Source: Candidatus Eiseniibacteriota bacterium
GTDB lineage: Bacteria > Eisenbacteria > RBG-16-71-46 > CAIMUX01
DNA: 64,000 nt
Assembly: GCA_016712505.1 (NCBI GenBank)
Contig: JADJQY010000002.1
Span: forward strand, 310,001-374,000
Direction: 5' to 3'
Notes under the pieces: model-generated
Seen by the model: only the letters and a program-made list of their open reading frames with translations
The model's database searches: none
Told to the model about the DNA's origin: nothing
Shown here: positions 1-9,037 of the stretch, piece by piece
How positions within the stretch are numbered: position 1 is the stretch's first letter
Layout of the letters: the number at the start of each line of letters is the position of its first letter
Program-made: the position numbers and the translations under genes

Positions 1-2
1 TG

Positions 3-572
3 GTGCACTCGGTCACGAAGTATCTGAATGGCCACTCCGACATGGTGGGGGGGATGCTCCTGACCTCGGAGCCGGCCTGGATCGAGAAGCTGCGATTCCT
101 GCAGAACGCGGCCGGAGCCGTGCCCGGGCCGATGGACTGCTGGCTCGCGCTACGCGGGGTGAAGACGCTCGCCGTCCGGATGCCGCGCCACGAAGCGAAT
201 GCGATGCTCGTGGCTCAGCACTTGGTGCGTCATCCGCGAGTCGAGCGCGTACTCTATCCGGGGCTCCCCGAGCACCCCGCGCACGCGCTCTCCACGCGCC
301 AGACGAGCGGGTTCGGCGGGATGGTCTCGTTTCTCCTGCGCGACCTCGAGGAGGCCCGGCAGGTGGCGGGCAGGACCCGCCTCTTCGCGCTGGCCGAGAG
401 TCTCGGTGGGGTCGAGAGTCTGCTTTGCCACCCGGCCAGCATGACCCACGCCTCCGTCCCCCGCGCGGAGCGGGAGCGGATGGGTTTCACCGACGGGTTG
501 CTGCGCCTTTCCGTGGGGATCGAAGATGTCGAGGATCTCCTTCAGGACCTGGACCACGCGCTCGCTGTCTAG
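3..572 (+). CDS. Cystathionine gamma-synthase/lyase family PLP enzyme, C-terminal part
   Basis: The 5' end lies outside the window; about 189 residues are visible. The frame opens inside the family's PLP-lysine motif (SVTKYLNGHSDMVGG), whose Lys forms the Schiff base with pyridoxal phosphate. The C-terminal half follows with the expected ESLGGVESL segment and the LRLSVGIEDVEDLLQDL helix that closes Cys/Met-metabolism PLP enzymes. The reaction is beta- or gamma-elimination or replacement on cystathionine, homocysteine or O-acyl-homoserine. Synthase, beta-lyase and gamma-lyase cannot be separated from this fragment. It ends at a TAG, and about 107 bp separate it from the next gene. Confidence 0.9.
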   Translation: MHSVTKYLNGHSDMVGGMLLTSEPAWIEKLRFLQNAAGAVPGPMDCWLALRGVKTLAVRMPRHEANAMLVAQHLVRHPRVERVLYPGLPEHPAHALSTRQTSGFGGMVSFLLRDLEEARQVAGRTRLFALAESLGGVESLLCHPASMTHASVPRAERERMGFTDGLLRLSVGIEDVEDLLQDLDHALAV

Positions 573-679
573 AAGCGGGGCTCGCCCCGAGGTCCGAGCC
601 ACGCACGGTCGGGCGCCGAGCGGGCCGCGCCTACGTCTGATCGCATCCGCATGGAGATCCGACTTGCACGAGTTCTACC

Positions 680-1144
680 TTGGACGCATTTGACAACTGC
701 CTCCGGAACGGGCGCCTCCAGGCTCGGGAACCGGACGCCGACCTGATCCAACGAGAGGTGGAGACGGCCATGTCGGAACTGGTCCGGGCTCGCACCTGCT
801 TCACCGATGGCCGACTCGAGGAGTGCGTGGTCCAGGGCTATTTCGCCATGTACCGGCTGCTGCGCGCACTGTTGCTCCAGGCGGGGTATCGGGACACCAA
901 CCTGTTCAGCCTCTCGACCGGGATCGAACGCCTGTTCGCCGGGACGGACGGAATGGCGGGACTGGTCGCGGTCCTGCGCGAGGCGAAGGATCGAAAGGAC
1001 CTGGTCCAGCAGGGAGGGCGCACCTCGCGAAAGGACGCCAAGACGATCCTCGACGGCGCGGAGGTAACCTACCGCCTCACCAGGGGGTTGATCCCGCTGG
1101 CCCGTTTTCCGGAGATCCGGGAGAGCGAGGCGCCGCCGGAATGA
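680..1144 (+). CDS. HEPN-domain-like helical protein
   Basis: A 154-residue mainly helical protein. TTG at 680 is the first possible start after the in-frame stop at 638-640, and no strong ribosome-binding site is visible. Residues about 30-75 (GYFAMYRLLRALLLQAG) resemble the second helix of HEPN domains, which often read YYAMF.AARALL. Residues about 105-140 resemble the closing HEPN helices. The RX4-6H ribonuclease motif of toxin-type HEPN proteins is not visible, so an enzymatic role is not supported. No nucleotidyltransferase (MNT) partner lies beside it. The family call rests on pattern resemblance only; the function is unknown. Confidence 0.5.
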   Translation: MDAFDNCLRNGRLQAREPDADLIQREVETAMSELVRARTCFTDGRLEECVVQGYFAMYRLLRALLLQAGYRDTNLFSLSTGIERLFAGTDGMAGLVAVLREAKDRKDLVQQGGRTSRKDAKTILDGAEVTYRLTRGLIPLARFPEIRESEAPPE

Positions 1145-1278
1145 GCGGGGGGCGATGCCGGTCGGCGGAGCGGATCGCCGCCGCGTGCAGCCAACGGGTA
1201 CACCGAAGCGGCGTTTCCCGTGTACTCTTCCGGGGGAGACGCCCCGCACGGACGTCGATCGAAGGAGGAAGGTTCCGA

Positions 1279-4200
1279 ATGTTCCGCCTGGTCCTCTGCC
1301 TCGGCATCCTCGCCTGCCTTCTCGGCTGCGTGCTGCTCCTCATTCCGGGTGCCTCCTGGGCCATCGATCCTGCAGTGCGCAACATCCTGATCAGCGACCG
1401 GACGGCGGACCCGCTCGGCTACGGCGACGCCCGCGGCGGCGTCTTTCTGCTCCGCTATCAGTCCGGGCAACCGACCCGGGTCGCGGCGTTTCCCGCCGGC
1501 CCGGTCGATCCCACCGCAGTGCTGTCGCTGCCCGACCGGTCGTTCCTGGTCGCCGACTCCGGTGCCGATCCCTTTGGACTCGGACAGGGCGGAGGCGCCC
1601 TGTGGCGGATTGATCCTCGCGGTGAATTGACCGCGGTGACGGCGGAGCTGGTCGTCGCCTCGCCGAGCTTCGTCGATCCGATCGACATTCTGATCGAGCC
1701 GGAGGGGACCTATCTGGTTCTCGACTCCAACGCCGATCCGTTCGAGACCAATCGACTCCCCGGGGCAGTGTTCCGCGTCGACCCCCGCACCCGCGACGTC
1801 GATCTCCTCGCCGCTTCACCCGATTTCGTGCAGCCCCGCTCGATGGCCTGGGACACCGACGGCAGCGTGCTCATCGTCGATCAGGCCGCCGACCCGCTCC
1901 GCCTCGGCACTCCCTACGGTGCGCTCTTCCGTCTGAATCGCATCACCGGGGTGGTCAGTGTCGCATACGTGTTCTCCCGGCCGCGGTTTCCTGGCCCGGC
2001 TGCGGTCGTTGCCCTGCCCAACGGGGACTATCTGATCGCCGATCGCGACGCCGACCCCAGTAACCGCGGCACTCCCAAGGGGGCGATCTTCCGCTTGCCT
2101 CGCGGCGGAACACCGGTCGTCTTCTCCGCCGACCCTCTGTTCGAGGAGCCGGTGGATCTGATGCTCGGTGTCGAAGGCGACCTCTGGGTGATGGACGCCG
2201 CGGCCAACCCGGATCTCTACCCAACGTCACGCGGGGCGGTGTTTCGCTACGACCTCGAGACCGGGCGGCGGCGGCAGACGATCTCCTCGTCGCTGTTCAA
2301 GGCCGTTTCGGGCATGGGACAGGTCACCGGGGCCGAGTTCGACTCGTCACGGGTAACCTGGACGGATGACAATGCCTCGGTACTGCGGCCGGGGGACGTC
2401 TTCACCGTGCGGGCGCAGCTCCGCAACACCGGCACCGACGACGCGGCAGGCGTGGTGCTGGCCGACACCTTGGCCGGCGACTGGATCTTCCTCGCCGGGA
2501 CCGACTCGGTCAGCCAGGGCGCGCTCAGCTACGATCCGGAGAGGCGGCTGGTGCGGTGGGTCGGAGATGTGGCGCAGGGGGAGTCCGCCACAGTGCGCTT
2601 CCAGTTGCGGCTCTGGGACGGTGTCGCGGTCGATCGTGAGATCCGACAGGAGCTGCGCATCGTCGCTTCCGGTGCCACCAACACCTTCAGCTATCGTGGT
2701 ACTCCACGGCGCGAGTTCGAAGAGGGCACGATCGTCTACTGCGACTATCTGTCGATCGGAGGTCGCGAGGTCGGGGCGCTCTACACCGTCGACCCCGACT
2801 CCACCGCACCGCAGATCTTCTGGAGCGGTGCGCCGCTGGTTCGCCCGCTCGATCTGGTGCAGCTCGAGGACGACCGGATCGCCATCCTGGATACGCGTGC
2901 GTTCGAGACCTCGGCTGCGGGGCCGGAGGCGGTCTTTCTCTTCAGCCCGGCCACGGGCGACTTCGACACCTTGCTCACCCGCCTCGAGGGGGACGGACTG
3001 AAGTCGCTGCAGGGGATCGCCAGCGATCGCAACGGCGACTTGCTCCTGATCGACAAGGACGCGAACCCAAATGGATGCGGAACCGGGGCCGTCGGGGCGA
3101 TCTACCATCTCGATGTCGATACCGGGGGGCTGACCCTGGTGCTGAGCGACTGCAACATGAAGGAGCCGCTCGACGCCACGGTCGACCGGAACGGGAAGAT
3201 CTACATCACCGACGTCGGTGTCTCCGGCCCGTTCGGACCGAACGAACCCGGACAGTTCTTCGAGTACAACCCGACCACCCGGGTCGTCTACCGCTTCCCC
3301 CAGAACGATCGCTGGTTCGTCGATCCCACCGGAATCTACTCCCGTGATCCCGGTCGCTTCTATGTCGCGGAGCAGACCGGCAATCCTCGAAACCTCAGCG
3401 GGAACTCGGGCGCGCTGTTCCAGATCACGCGAAACCCGCTCGACTTCCGCCTGGTAGTCCAGGATGAGCGGTTCGTCGACCCCGATGATGTCTACGCCGC
3501 CCCGGACGGCACGATCTACCTGTGCGATCGTGAGGCCGATCCGCTCGAGCTGGATCTGAACGATCCGGGAGCCCTGTTCAAGATCGACCCCGTCACCTCC
3601 GCGGTCGAGGTCGCGGCGGCCGGTGCGGTCGTGCATCGCCCGGACGGGCTGATCGGCTACTACCATGCCGACCTCCTGGCGAGTCGCCTCAACATCCTCC
3701 TCCCGAGCGGGAGCAGCCGGGCGGAGCCGGGCGACACCTTGACCCTGCGCCTCCTGGTGACCAATCCTACCGATCGCAGCGCGCCGCAGGCGATGGCCCG
3801 TTTCACCGCGTATCCCTCGCTCGAGTTGCTCTCGGGCACGGCAGAAATCGGAAGCGTGACGGTCTCCGGGGACGTGGGGGAGGCGATCTGGTCCTCCCGC
3901 ATCCCGGCCTACGACTCGGTCCTGGTCAACGTGCGAGCGCGGGTGAAGGACCTGGCATCCTTCGGGTCGCGAGCCGGGGCGGAGGTCCTGGTCATGGGGG
4001 GCGGAGCACCCCTCACCATCGAGCAGTCGATCCTGGTCCGGGCGTCGTTCACTCCGGGCGAGTTGATCATGGCGGACGAGGCGGCCGATCCCCAGAATCC
4101 GCCGGCGCGTCGCGGGGCGCTCTTCCGGCTCGGCGGTCAGGGCGATCCCGCCGAGTACCTCCCTCTGACCAGCACCTCGATCAAGGAGCCGACCTGCGTC

Positions 4201-6912
4201 GACTGGGATTCCGACGGGCGACTGGTTATCGGGGCGAAGCGCGGGGCGGACTCCGGCTCGATCTATCGGGTGAACACCCAGACCAACGCTCTCGAGGCGC
4301 TGATCAATGCCGACCCGAACCTGAAAACGCCGACCGATCTGCTCTACCTCTCGAACGGCGACCTGCTGGTGGTCGATGCCGACGCCGAGGGGGCGACGAT
4401 TCCAGGGAAGGGAGCGCTCTGGCGGCTCCCGTCCGGCGGGACTGCGCTCGAGCTGTTCTCGGCCGACGCACGTTTCCGCTCCCCGCAACAGGTGGCGATC
4501 GACGGTCGCGGTCGGATGTGGGTCTGCGATCGCGAGGCGAATCCGGATCAGCTCCCGTTGCCGAACACCGGCGCGCTCTTCCAGATCTCACCCACCAGCG
4601 GCTCGGTGATCAACTACTACCAGTCGACCGATCTGCCCGAACCGACCGGCATCCAGCCGTATCGCGTGGGCTCGCTGCTGATCACCGACCAGGTGTCGAA
4701 TCCGAACAACTACCCGCAGACCACCGGGACGCTGTGGGAATTCAATCCGGACTCCCGTCTGCTCTCGATCGCCCTTTCGACCCAGGTGCTCAAGTCACCA
4801 CGTCGGAGCTTCGTGCTCCCGAACGGCAACATCCTGATCGCCGACCGCGGTCAGCGTCGACCGGACGCGGTCTCGGGGCAAGGGGCGATTCTGGTCCTCG
4901 ATCGCACTGCCGGGTCGCTTCGGTTCCACACCTACTGCGACTCGTTCGTCGGCCTGAGCGACTTCGCCTATCTCCCGAGTTCGTATCTGCAGTTCGTCGA
5001 CTACACGGTGACCGACCCGAACGGCCCTCCGGTCTATCCCTCGGATCGCGTCAAGGTGCGGGCGGAGCTCAAGAACTTCGGCGTGGCCACGGCGGAAGAG
5101 GTGGTCTTTGCCGACTCCCTGCCCGCCGGCACGGTACTCGACATCACCTCCCTCACGGCAGACGGGGGAGAGGTGAGCGGCACCGATCGCGTGGCGCGCT
5201 GGACCGGCTCCCTCGCGCCCGGGGAGACGGTGATGATCCAGTACGACGTGCAGCTCAACCCGTTCGAGACCGAGGGGAAGATTCTCGCCTTCACCCCGGC
5301 GGCGACGGAGCGGGTGGTGGGTACGATCCGCGACGAGGTGCGCCTGCCGGTTCTGGTGCCGCTTGAATCAGGGTATGCCTACGTGGCCGACGGCGACGCC
5401 GATCCCTACGCCCTGGGCGGGAGTCCCGGGGCGATTCTCAAGGTCGACCTGATCACCGGCTCGACCCGCGCGTTCTACAGCTCCACGCAGCTCAAGCAGC
5501 CCCGCGACGTGGCGCTGGTGGGGCGTCAGAACACCAGCATCCTGATCCTGGACAACCAGGCGCGACCGGGCGCGGGAGCGGGGGCGCTCCTGGCCCTCGA
5601 CCCGATCACCCAGCAGCTCCACACCGTGGCCACTGACTCGACCTGGATCAATCTGCAGCAGATCCTGGTCGAATCGGACGACTCGGTGCTGCTGCTCGAC
5701 TCGAGCGCCGATCCGTTCGACCTGCGCGACGGCATCGGCCCCGGTGCGATCTACCGGGTCGACCTCGACACCGGAGCAACCGAAGTGGCGTACTCGGACA
5801 CCACACTCCGCTTGCCCACCTCGATGGCCTTCCTGCCCGACGGCCGGTTGGTCGTGGCCGATGCGGAAATGGATCCGGGCAACTTCGGCAATCGCAACGG
5901 CGCGCTCTTCGCCATCGATCTCTCGACGCGCGAGACGACGGTCTTCGCCACCTCACCACAGTTCGAGACCCCGATCTCCATCACCCCCCGACCCGAGGGG
6001 GGCTTCTATCTCGCGGATCAATCGGCCTCTCCCTTCGGCGGAAGCGGTCGCGCCGGAGCGGTGTTCAGCATCGGGGCCGACGGGGTGGCGGCGCTCCTCT
6101 CCGACTCGAAGTTCTTCCGACGGCTCTCGACCATCGGGCTGCGCGCCGATGGTCACCCGATCATGACCGACTTCGACGCCGACCCCTTCGGTCTGGGGCA
6201 GGCCTATGGCGCGATCCACGCCTGGAACTCGAGCGTGATCGGACGGTTCTCGCCCCTCGCCTCCTCCACCATGATGCGGCGCCCGGCCGGGTTCTTCGTC
6301 TTCAACGACCTCGTGCCGGTCGATTTGAGTCTGACCGCCGAGCCGGCCGCGGAAGGGGTCGCGCTGCGCTGGGAGGTGCCGCTCGACGCGCCGGGAGTGC
6401 GGGTCCTGGTGTTCCGCCGGGCCCTGAGCGACCCGGACGAGGCGCTCGGCGAGGTGCCCGACGGTTTCGCGCTGATCGCCTCCGGTCCGGCATTGGACGG
6501 AGTGGGAAGTCACGAGTACGTCGACCGGGACGTCGAGCCGGGCCGGTGGTATGCCTACGCGCTGGCCCTCGCGGGTGACGACGGCTCGGTGGAGTACACC
6601 CTTCCGACCCTGGTTCAGGCGCCGACCACCGCGCTGCGCCTCACGCTCTACCCGCCCTCGCCGCGCCCCTTCCGCGATCTCTGCACCCTGCGCTTCGCGC
6701 TCCCCAGGGCAGGTTCGGTGCGGGTCGAGCTGTTCGACGTCGGAGGACGACGGGTTCGCGCCCTGGCGCGCGGCAGCTATGCGGCCGGCGTGCATGCCTT
6801 GTCCTGGGACGGCCGCGATGATGAGGGACGGCGTCTCGGTTCGGGAGTCTACTTTGCCCGGCTTTCCGCGCCGGGCGGGGAGCGGAACGCGCGCCTGGTG
6901 ATGATCCACTGA
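1279..6912 (+). CDS. Giant secreted multi-propeller protein with Ig-like spacers and FlgD-like C-terminus
   Basis: The protein has 1877 residues. ATG at 1279 is chosen because GAAGGAGGA lies 10 bp upstream and a signal peptide follows at once (MFRLVLCLGILACLLGC, predicted cleavage after ASWA). Four blocks of about 305-330 residues (roughly 25-350, 470-790, 915-1235, 1365-1670) are built from a recurring motif, D.(A/N)ADP......GA(L/I/V)(F/Y).(L/I/V)D, of the NHL/SMP-30-like propeller kind. They are separated by three DUF11/CARDB-like Ig domains near 353-450, 792-905 and 1240-1355. A fibronectin-like segment (about 1674-1784) precedes a C-terminal FlgD-like Ig domain ending GSGVYFARL. Such C-termini are common on exported proteins of FCB-group bacteria. 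A surface or extracellular location is inferred; ligand and role are unknown. Confidence 0.85.
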   Translation: MFRLVLCLGILACLLGCVLLLIPGASWAIDPAVRNILISDRTADPLGYGDARGGVFLLRYQSGQPTRVAAFPAGPVDPTAVLSLPDRSFLVADSGADPFGLGQGGGALWRIDPRGELTAVTAELVVASPSFVDPIDILIEPEGTYLVLDSNADPFETNRLPGAVFRVDPRTRDVDLLAASPDFVQPRSMAWDTDGSVLIVDQAADPLRLGTPYGALFRLNRITGVVSVAYVFSRPRFPGPAAVVALPNGDYLIADRDADPSNRGTPKGAIFRLPRGGTPVVFSADPLFEEPVDLMLGVEGDLWVMDAAANPDLYPTSRGAVFRYDLETGRRRQTISSSLFKAVSGMGQVTGAEFDSSRVTWTDDNASVLRPGDVFTVRAQLRNTGTDDAAGVVLADTLAGDWIFLAGTDSVSQGALSYDPERRLVRWVGDVAQGESATVRFQLRLWDGVAVDREIRQELRIVASGATNTFSYRGTPRREFEEGTIVYCDYLSIGGREVGALYTVDPDSTAPQIFWSGAPLVRPLDLVQLEDDRIAILDTRAFETSAAGPEAVFLFSPATGDFDTLLTRLEGDGLKSLQGIASDRNGDLLLIDKDANPNGCGTGAVGAIYHLDVDTGGLTLVLSDCNMKEPLDATVDRNGKIYITDVGVSGPFGPNEPGQFFEYNPTTRVVYRFPQNDRWFVDPTGIYSRDPGRFYVAEQTGNPRNLSGNSGALFQITRNPLDFRLVVQDERFVDPDDVYAAPDGTIYLCDREADPLELDLNDPGALFKIDPVTSAVEVAAAGAVVHRPDGLIGYYHADLLASRLNILLPSGSSRAEPGDTLTLRLLVTNPTDRSAPQAMARFTAYPSLELLSGTAEIGSVTVSGDVGEAIWSSRIPAYDSVLVNVRARVKDLASFGSRAGAEVLVMGGGAPLTIEQSILVRASFTPGELIMADEAADPQNPPARRGALFRLGGQGDPAEYLPLTSTSIKEPTCVDWDSDGRLVIGAKRGADSGSIYRVNTQTNALEALINADPNLKTPTDLLYLSNGDLLVVDADAEGATIPGKGALWRLPSGGTALELFSADARFRSPQQVAIDGRGRMWVCDREANPDQLPLPNTGALFQISPTSGSVINYYQSTDLPEPTGIQPYRVGSLLITDQVSNPNNYPQTTGTLWEFNPDSRLLSIALSTQVLKSPRRSFVLPNGNILIADRGQRRPDAVSGQGAILVLDRTAGSLRFHTYCDSFVGLSDFAYLPSSYLQFVDYTVTDPNGPPVYPSDRVKVRAELKNFGVATAEEVVFADSLPAGTVLDITSLTADGGEVSGTDRVARWTGSLAPGETVMIQYDVQLNPFETEGKILAFTPAATERVVGTIRDEVRLPVLVPLESGYAYVADGDADPYALGGSPGAILKVDLITGSTRAFYSSTQLKQPRDVALVGRQNTSILILDNQARPGAGAGALLALDPITQQLHTVATDSTWINLQQILVESDDSVLLLDSSADPFDLRDGIGPGAIYRVDLDTGATEVAYSDTTLRLPTSMAFLPDGRLVVADAEMDPGNFGNRNGALFAIDLSTRETTVFATSPQFETPISITPRPEGGFYLADQSASPFGGSGRAGAVFSIGADGVAALLSDSKFFRRLSTIGLRADGHPIMTDFDADPFGLGQAYGAIHAWNSSVIGRFSPLASSTMMRRPAGFFVFNDLVPVDLSLTAEPAAEGVALRWEVPLDAPGVRVLVFRRALSDPDEALGEVPDGFALIASGPALDGVGSHEYVDRDVEPGRWYAYALALAGDDGSVEYTLPTLVQAPTTALRLTLYPPSPRPFRDLCTLRFALPRAGSVRVELFDVGGRRVRALARGSYAAGVHALSWDGRDDEGRRLGSGVYFARLSAPGGERNARLVMIH

Positions 6913-6943
6913 GAGCGCGCTCACCTGCGGGTGAGCGGCTCTC
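6911..6943 (+). terminator. Hairpin at the end of the giant propeller gene
   Basis: Starting within the stop codon, a 15-nt arm and a 14-nt arm pair over 14 bp with a single bulged G and a TGCG loop. No T-tract follows (GTTCC), so it may stabilise the 3' end or act as an imperfect terminator rather than a classical intrinsic one. Confidence 0.45.
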
Positions 6944-7116
6944 GTTCCAAGCTCGACGTCGCCCCGCGGCCTCCGCCATCCCGTCCGGGACAGTCGAACC
7001 GCCCACTGTCCCGCCAGGTACAGTTCGACCGCGTGCCGCTCCTCGGCCGGCGCGAAGTTCGGTCAAAAAACGCTGCATTCGTGCCCACCCGACCTCGAGG
7101 TCGCCGGCCTCGGCAC

Positions 7117-7134
7117 TTGGCACGCCACCTGCAT
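7117..7134 (+). promoter_or_regulatory. Sigma-54 (-24/-12) promoter candidate
   Basis: TTGGCACGCCACCTGCAT matches the sigma-54 consensus YTGGCACGNNNNTTGCW at all but two informative positions. The invariant GG (7119-7120) and GC (7131-7132) are correctly spaced. It lies about 90 bp upstream of the lipoprotein start in the 309-bp gap 6913-7221, which otherwise holds only the hairpin at 6911-6943. An enhancer-binding activator would be needed; none is encoded nearby. Confidence 0.6.
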
Positions 7135-7221
7135 AGACCTTCCCATCACCTCGAGCGTTCCGCAGGGCGTCCGAAAACCAGTTCGTGGCGGGGGCGGCGG
7201 ACGGAGAAAAGGAGACTCACG

Positions 7222-8291
7222 ATGAAGTTCAACTCGATTCGGCGCTCCACGCGTTTCGTGCTCGGCACCGCCGCACTGGCGCTCTCGCTCGCCGGCTGCG
7301 GAGACGACGACGGCCAGACCAATGCTCCGCCCGTCGACCAACCGACCTACGACCTGAACGCCGCCTATGGTGGACTCACCGCCACCGATGAACAGCCGGC
7401 TTTCGGAGATCCGACCCTGGCCGCGATGGAAGAAGACGAGGCGCCGGTTTCCGATCCGATCAACGATCAGGTCGGGGAGATCGGCCGTGGGCGCGCCACC
7501 TATGCGTTCACCGCGATCTGGGGCAAGCTCCAGGAACCGGAGCGGAACGACCGAGGGCAGTTGGGGATGAAGACGGCGACGCCACCGACTGGACCGGGAA
7601 GATCGAGCTCTCCTCGGGCGCGGTCCACGTGCGGCGCACCATCGCCTTCGAGCGCCGTGACTTCCTCCGTCCGCGTCGCGATCGCAGCCTGCTCGAGTGG
7701 GTGAGCTTCACCGGAGAGCGCTACGACGGTCTTCGCCTCAGCATCATGGCCGCGGAAGGTGACTCTGCCGGGACCGGCACCCTGACCTTCGAGACCCCTG
7801 CTTTCTCCCGCACCTTCACCATGGCTGAACTCGCCGACCTCGATCTGCTGATCGACGTCGATCTGAACGGAAACCAGCTCCGGCTCCGCTCGGTGGCCAC
7901 CCGCCCGAACGAGACGGTGCGCGGCTTGGTGATCGGTCGCTGGCACCAGTCCCCGGACAGCGAGGTGGGGAACTTCGGCGGCCGTTGGATCGCCCCCGAC
8001 GGTGCGGCGCTCGGTCACGTCCAGGGGATCTTTGGCCTCAACGACGCGGGGGAGCGAGTGTTTCATGGCAAGTGGATCAACCGCGGTGGTCGTTTCGAAG
8101 GGTTCGTCAGCGGTACCTGGGCCGTGTCGGAAGGGCATGGGGTGGCCGGGGAATCCGGCACCCTCGACGGCAAGATCTTCGGCGGCCAGGAGCAGACCCC
8201 GACCGAACTCGGCAAGCTCCAGGGTCAATGGGTCAAGGGAGAGAACGGGCGCGGCATGTTCGATGGCGTCTGGTGCCTCGGCTGCCCGTGA
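7222..8291 (+). CDS. Lipoprotein of unknown function, interrupted by an apparent frameshift
   Basis: ATG 7222 follows AAAAGGAGA. The N-terminus is a lipoprotein signal (lipobox LAGC, then GDDDG), so an outer-membrane or periplasmic anchor is likely. The frame runs to about 7565 (GRATYAFTAIWGKLQEPERN...GQLG) and then continues in another frame from 7566 (DEDGDATDWTGKIELSSGAV...) to the TGA at 8289-8291. Restoring one G in the run at 7563-7566 joins the two halves into a coherent protein of about 357 residues. The second half holds Gly/Trp-rich repeats (GRWIAPDG, GKWINRGG, GTWAVSEG, GQWVKGENG, GVWCLGCP) that suggest a beta-rich fold. No family is recognised. Expression may be sigma-54 dependent. 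Confidence 0.7.
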
Positions 8292-8357
8292 CCGCTACGG
8301 TTCGCGAATCGGGGTAGGTTAGACCAGCCCCTCGAGACCAAAGCCCGATTCCGAAGG

Positions 8358-8388
8358 GAGGAGAGCCATGCGGCTCTCCTCTTTTTTT
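8358..8388 (+). terminator. Rho-independent terminator
   Basis: A perfect 10-bp stem (GAGGAGAGCC/GGCTCTCCTC) with an ATGC loop is followed directly by seven T (8382-8388). It ends the lipoprotein transcript and lies only 8 nt before the start of the next gene. Confidence 0.9.
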
Positions 8389-8396
8389 GGCGTAGA

Positions 8397-8960
8397 ATGT
8401 CCCCCATGCGCGCACCACGACAACAGTCCCGGGGCGAAGTTTCGCGGCCGGCCGACTTCCAGTGGATCGTCGATGGCCACAATGCGATCTTCGCCGTTCC
8501 GGGGTGGGAACGGCTCCAGCTGGAGGGGAAGAAGCGGGAGGCTCGGCAGCGGCTGGAGCGCCGTCTGGAGGAGTTCGGCCGGGCGATCGGCCGACAGGTC
8601 TGGGTGGTCTACGACGGAAACCACATGGAGCGGAACCCCGACGCCATCGATCGCACCCATCTGCGCAGCATCTACGCCCTGCCGCCGGAGGAGGCGGACG
8701 ATCGGATCCGCTTCCTGGCCGAGGGGCTCGCCCGGGCCGGCACCGGCGCGGTGGTGGTCACGTCGGATCGGCGCACCCTGGCAAGCACGCTCCCGAACGG
8801 CACCCGCTGGATGGACGTGCGCGCCTTCCTCCGCGACGTGGTGGACCCGGCGATGATCGAACCCGAGAAGAGCGACCCGCGGGGTTTCGCGGACATCGAG
8901 CGGTACTTTCTCGATGCCGCGGGCGAGGAACCAGAGGGCGACGGACGCGCGGGGACTTGA
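8397..8960 (+). CDS. YacP-like NYN-domain RNA-binding/nuclease protein
   Basis: A 187-residue protein whose core is a PIN/NYN fold. Conserved acidic positions sit in WIVDGHNAIF (strand 1), VWVVYDGNHM and VVVTSDRRTL, the pattern of YacP/Rae1-type and related NYN proteins. Members of this family include ribosome-associated endoribonucleases; activity here is inference. ATG 8397 or ATG 8406 are the only starts upstream of the first conserved strand. Both lie within 20 nt of the T-tract of the preceding terminator, so there is no room for a conventional promoter plus leader. It ends 77 bp before the TPR gene, and the promoter of that gene overlaps its stop codon. Confidence 0.75.
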   Translation: MSPMRAPRQQSRGEVSRPADFQWIVDGHNAIFAVPGWERLQLEGKKREARQRLERRLEEFGRAIGRQVWVVYDGNHMERNPDAIDRTHLRSIYALPPEEADDRIRFLAEGLARAGTGAVVVTSDRRTLASTLPNGTRWMDVRAFLRDVVDPAMIEPEKSDPRGFADIERYFLDAAGEEPEGDGRAGT

Positions 8961-8986
8961 GCCGCATGGCATCGCTTCGCTAGGCT
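8957..8986 (+). promoter_or_regulatory. Promoter candidate for the TPR gene-mnmA pair
   Basis: TTGAGC (8957-8962), an 18-bp spacer and TAGGCT (8981-8986). It overlaps the stop codon of the YacP-like gene and lies about 50 bp upstream of the TPR start. Its geometry matches the tRNA promoter at 10979. Confidence 0.45.
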
Positions 8987-9037
8987 AGCGACGATTCCGC
9001 TCGAAGGCGCAACGGGAGAACGAGGGGGCTCCGGGCT

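Noticed and set aside
2347..4488. 713-codon open frame on the minus strand
   Set aside because: It lies wholly antisense to the giant propeller gene, has no ribosome-binding site and has a Gly/Arg/Asp-rich sequence typical of a shadow in high-GC DNA.
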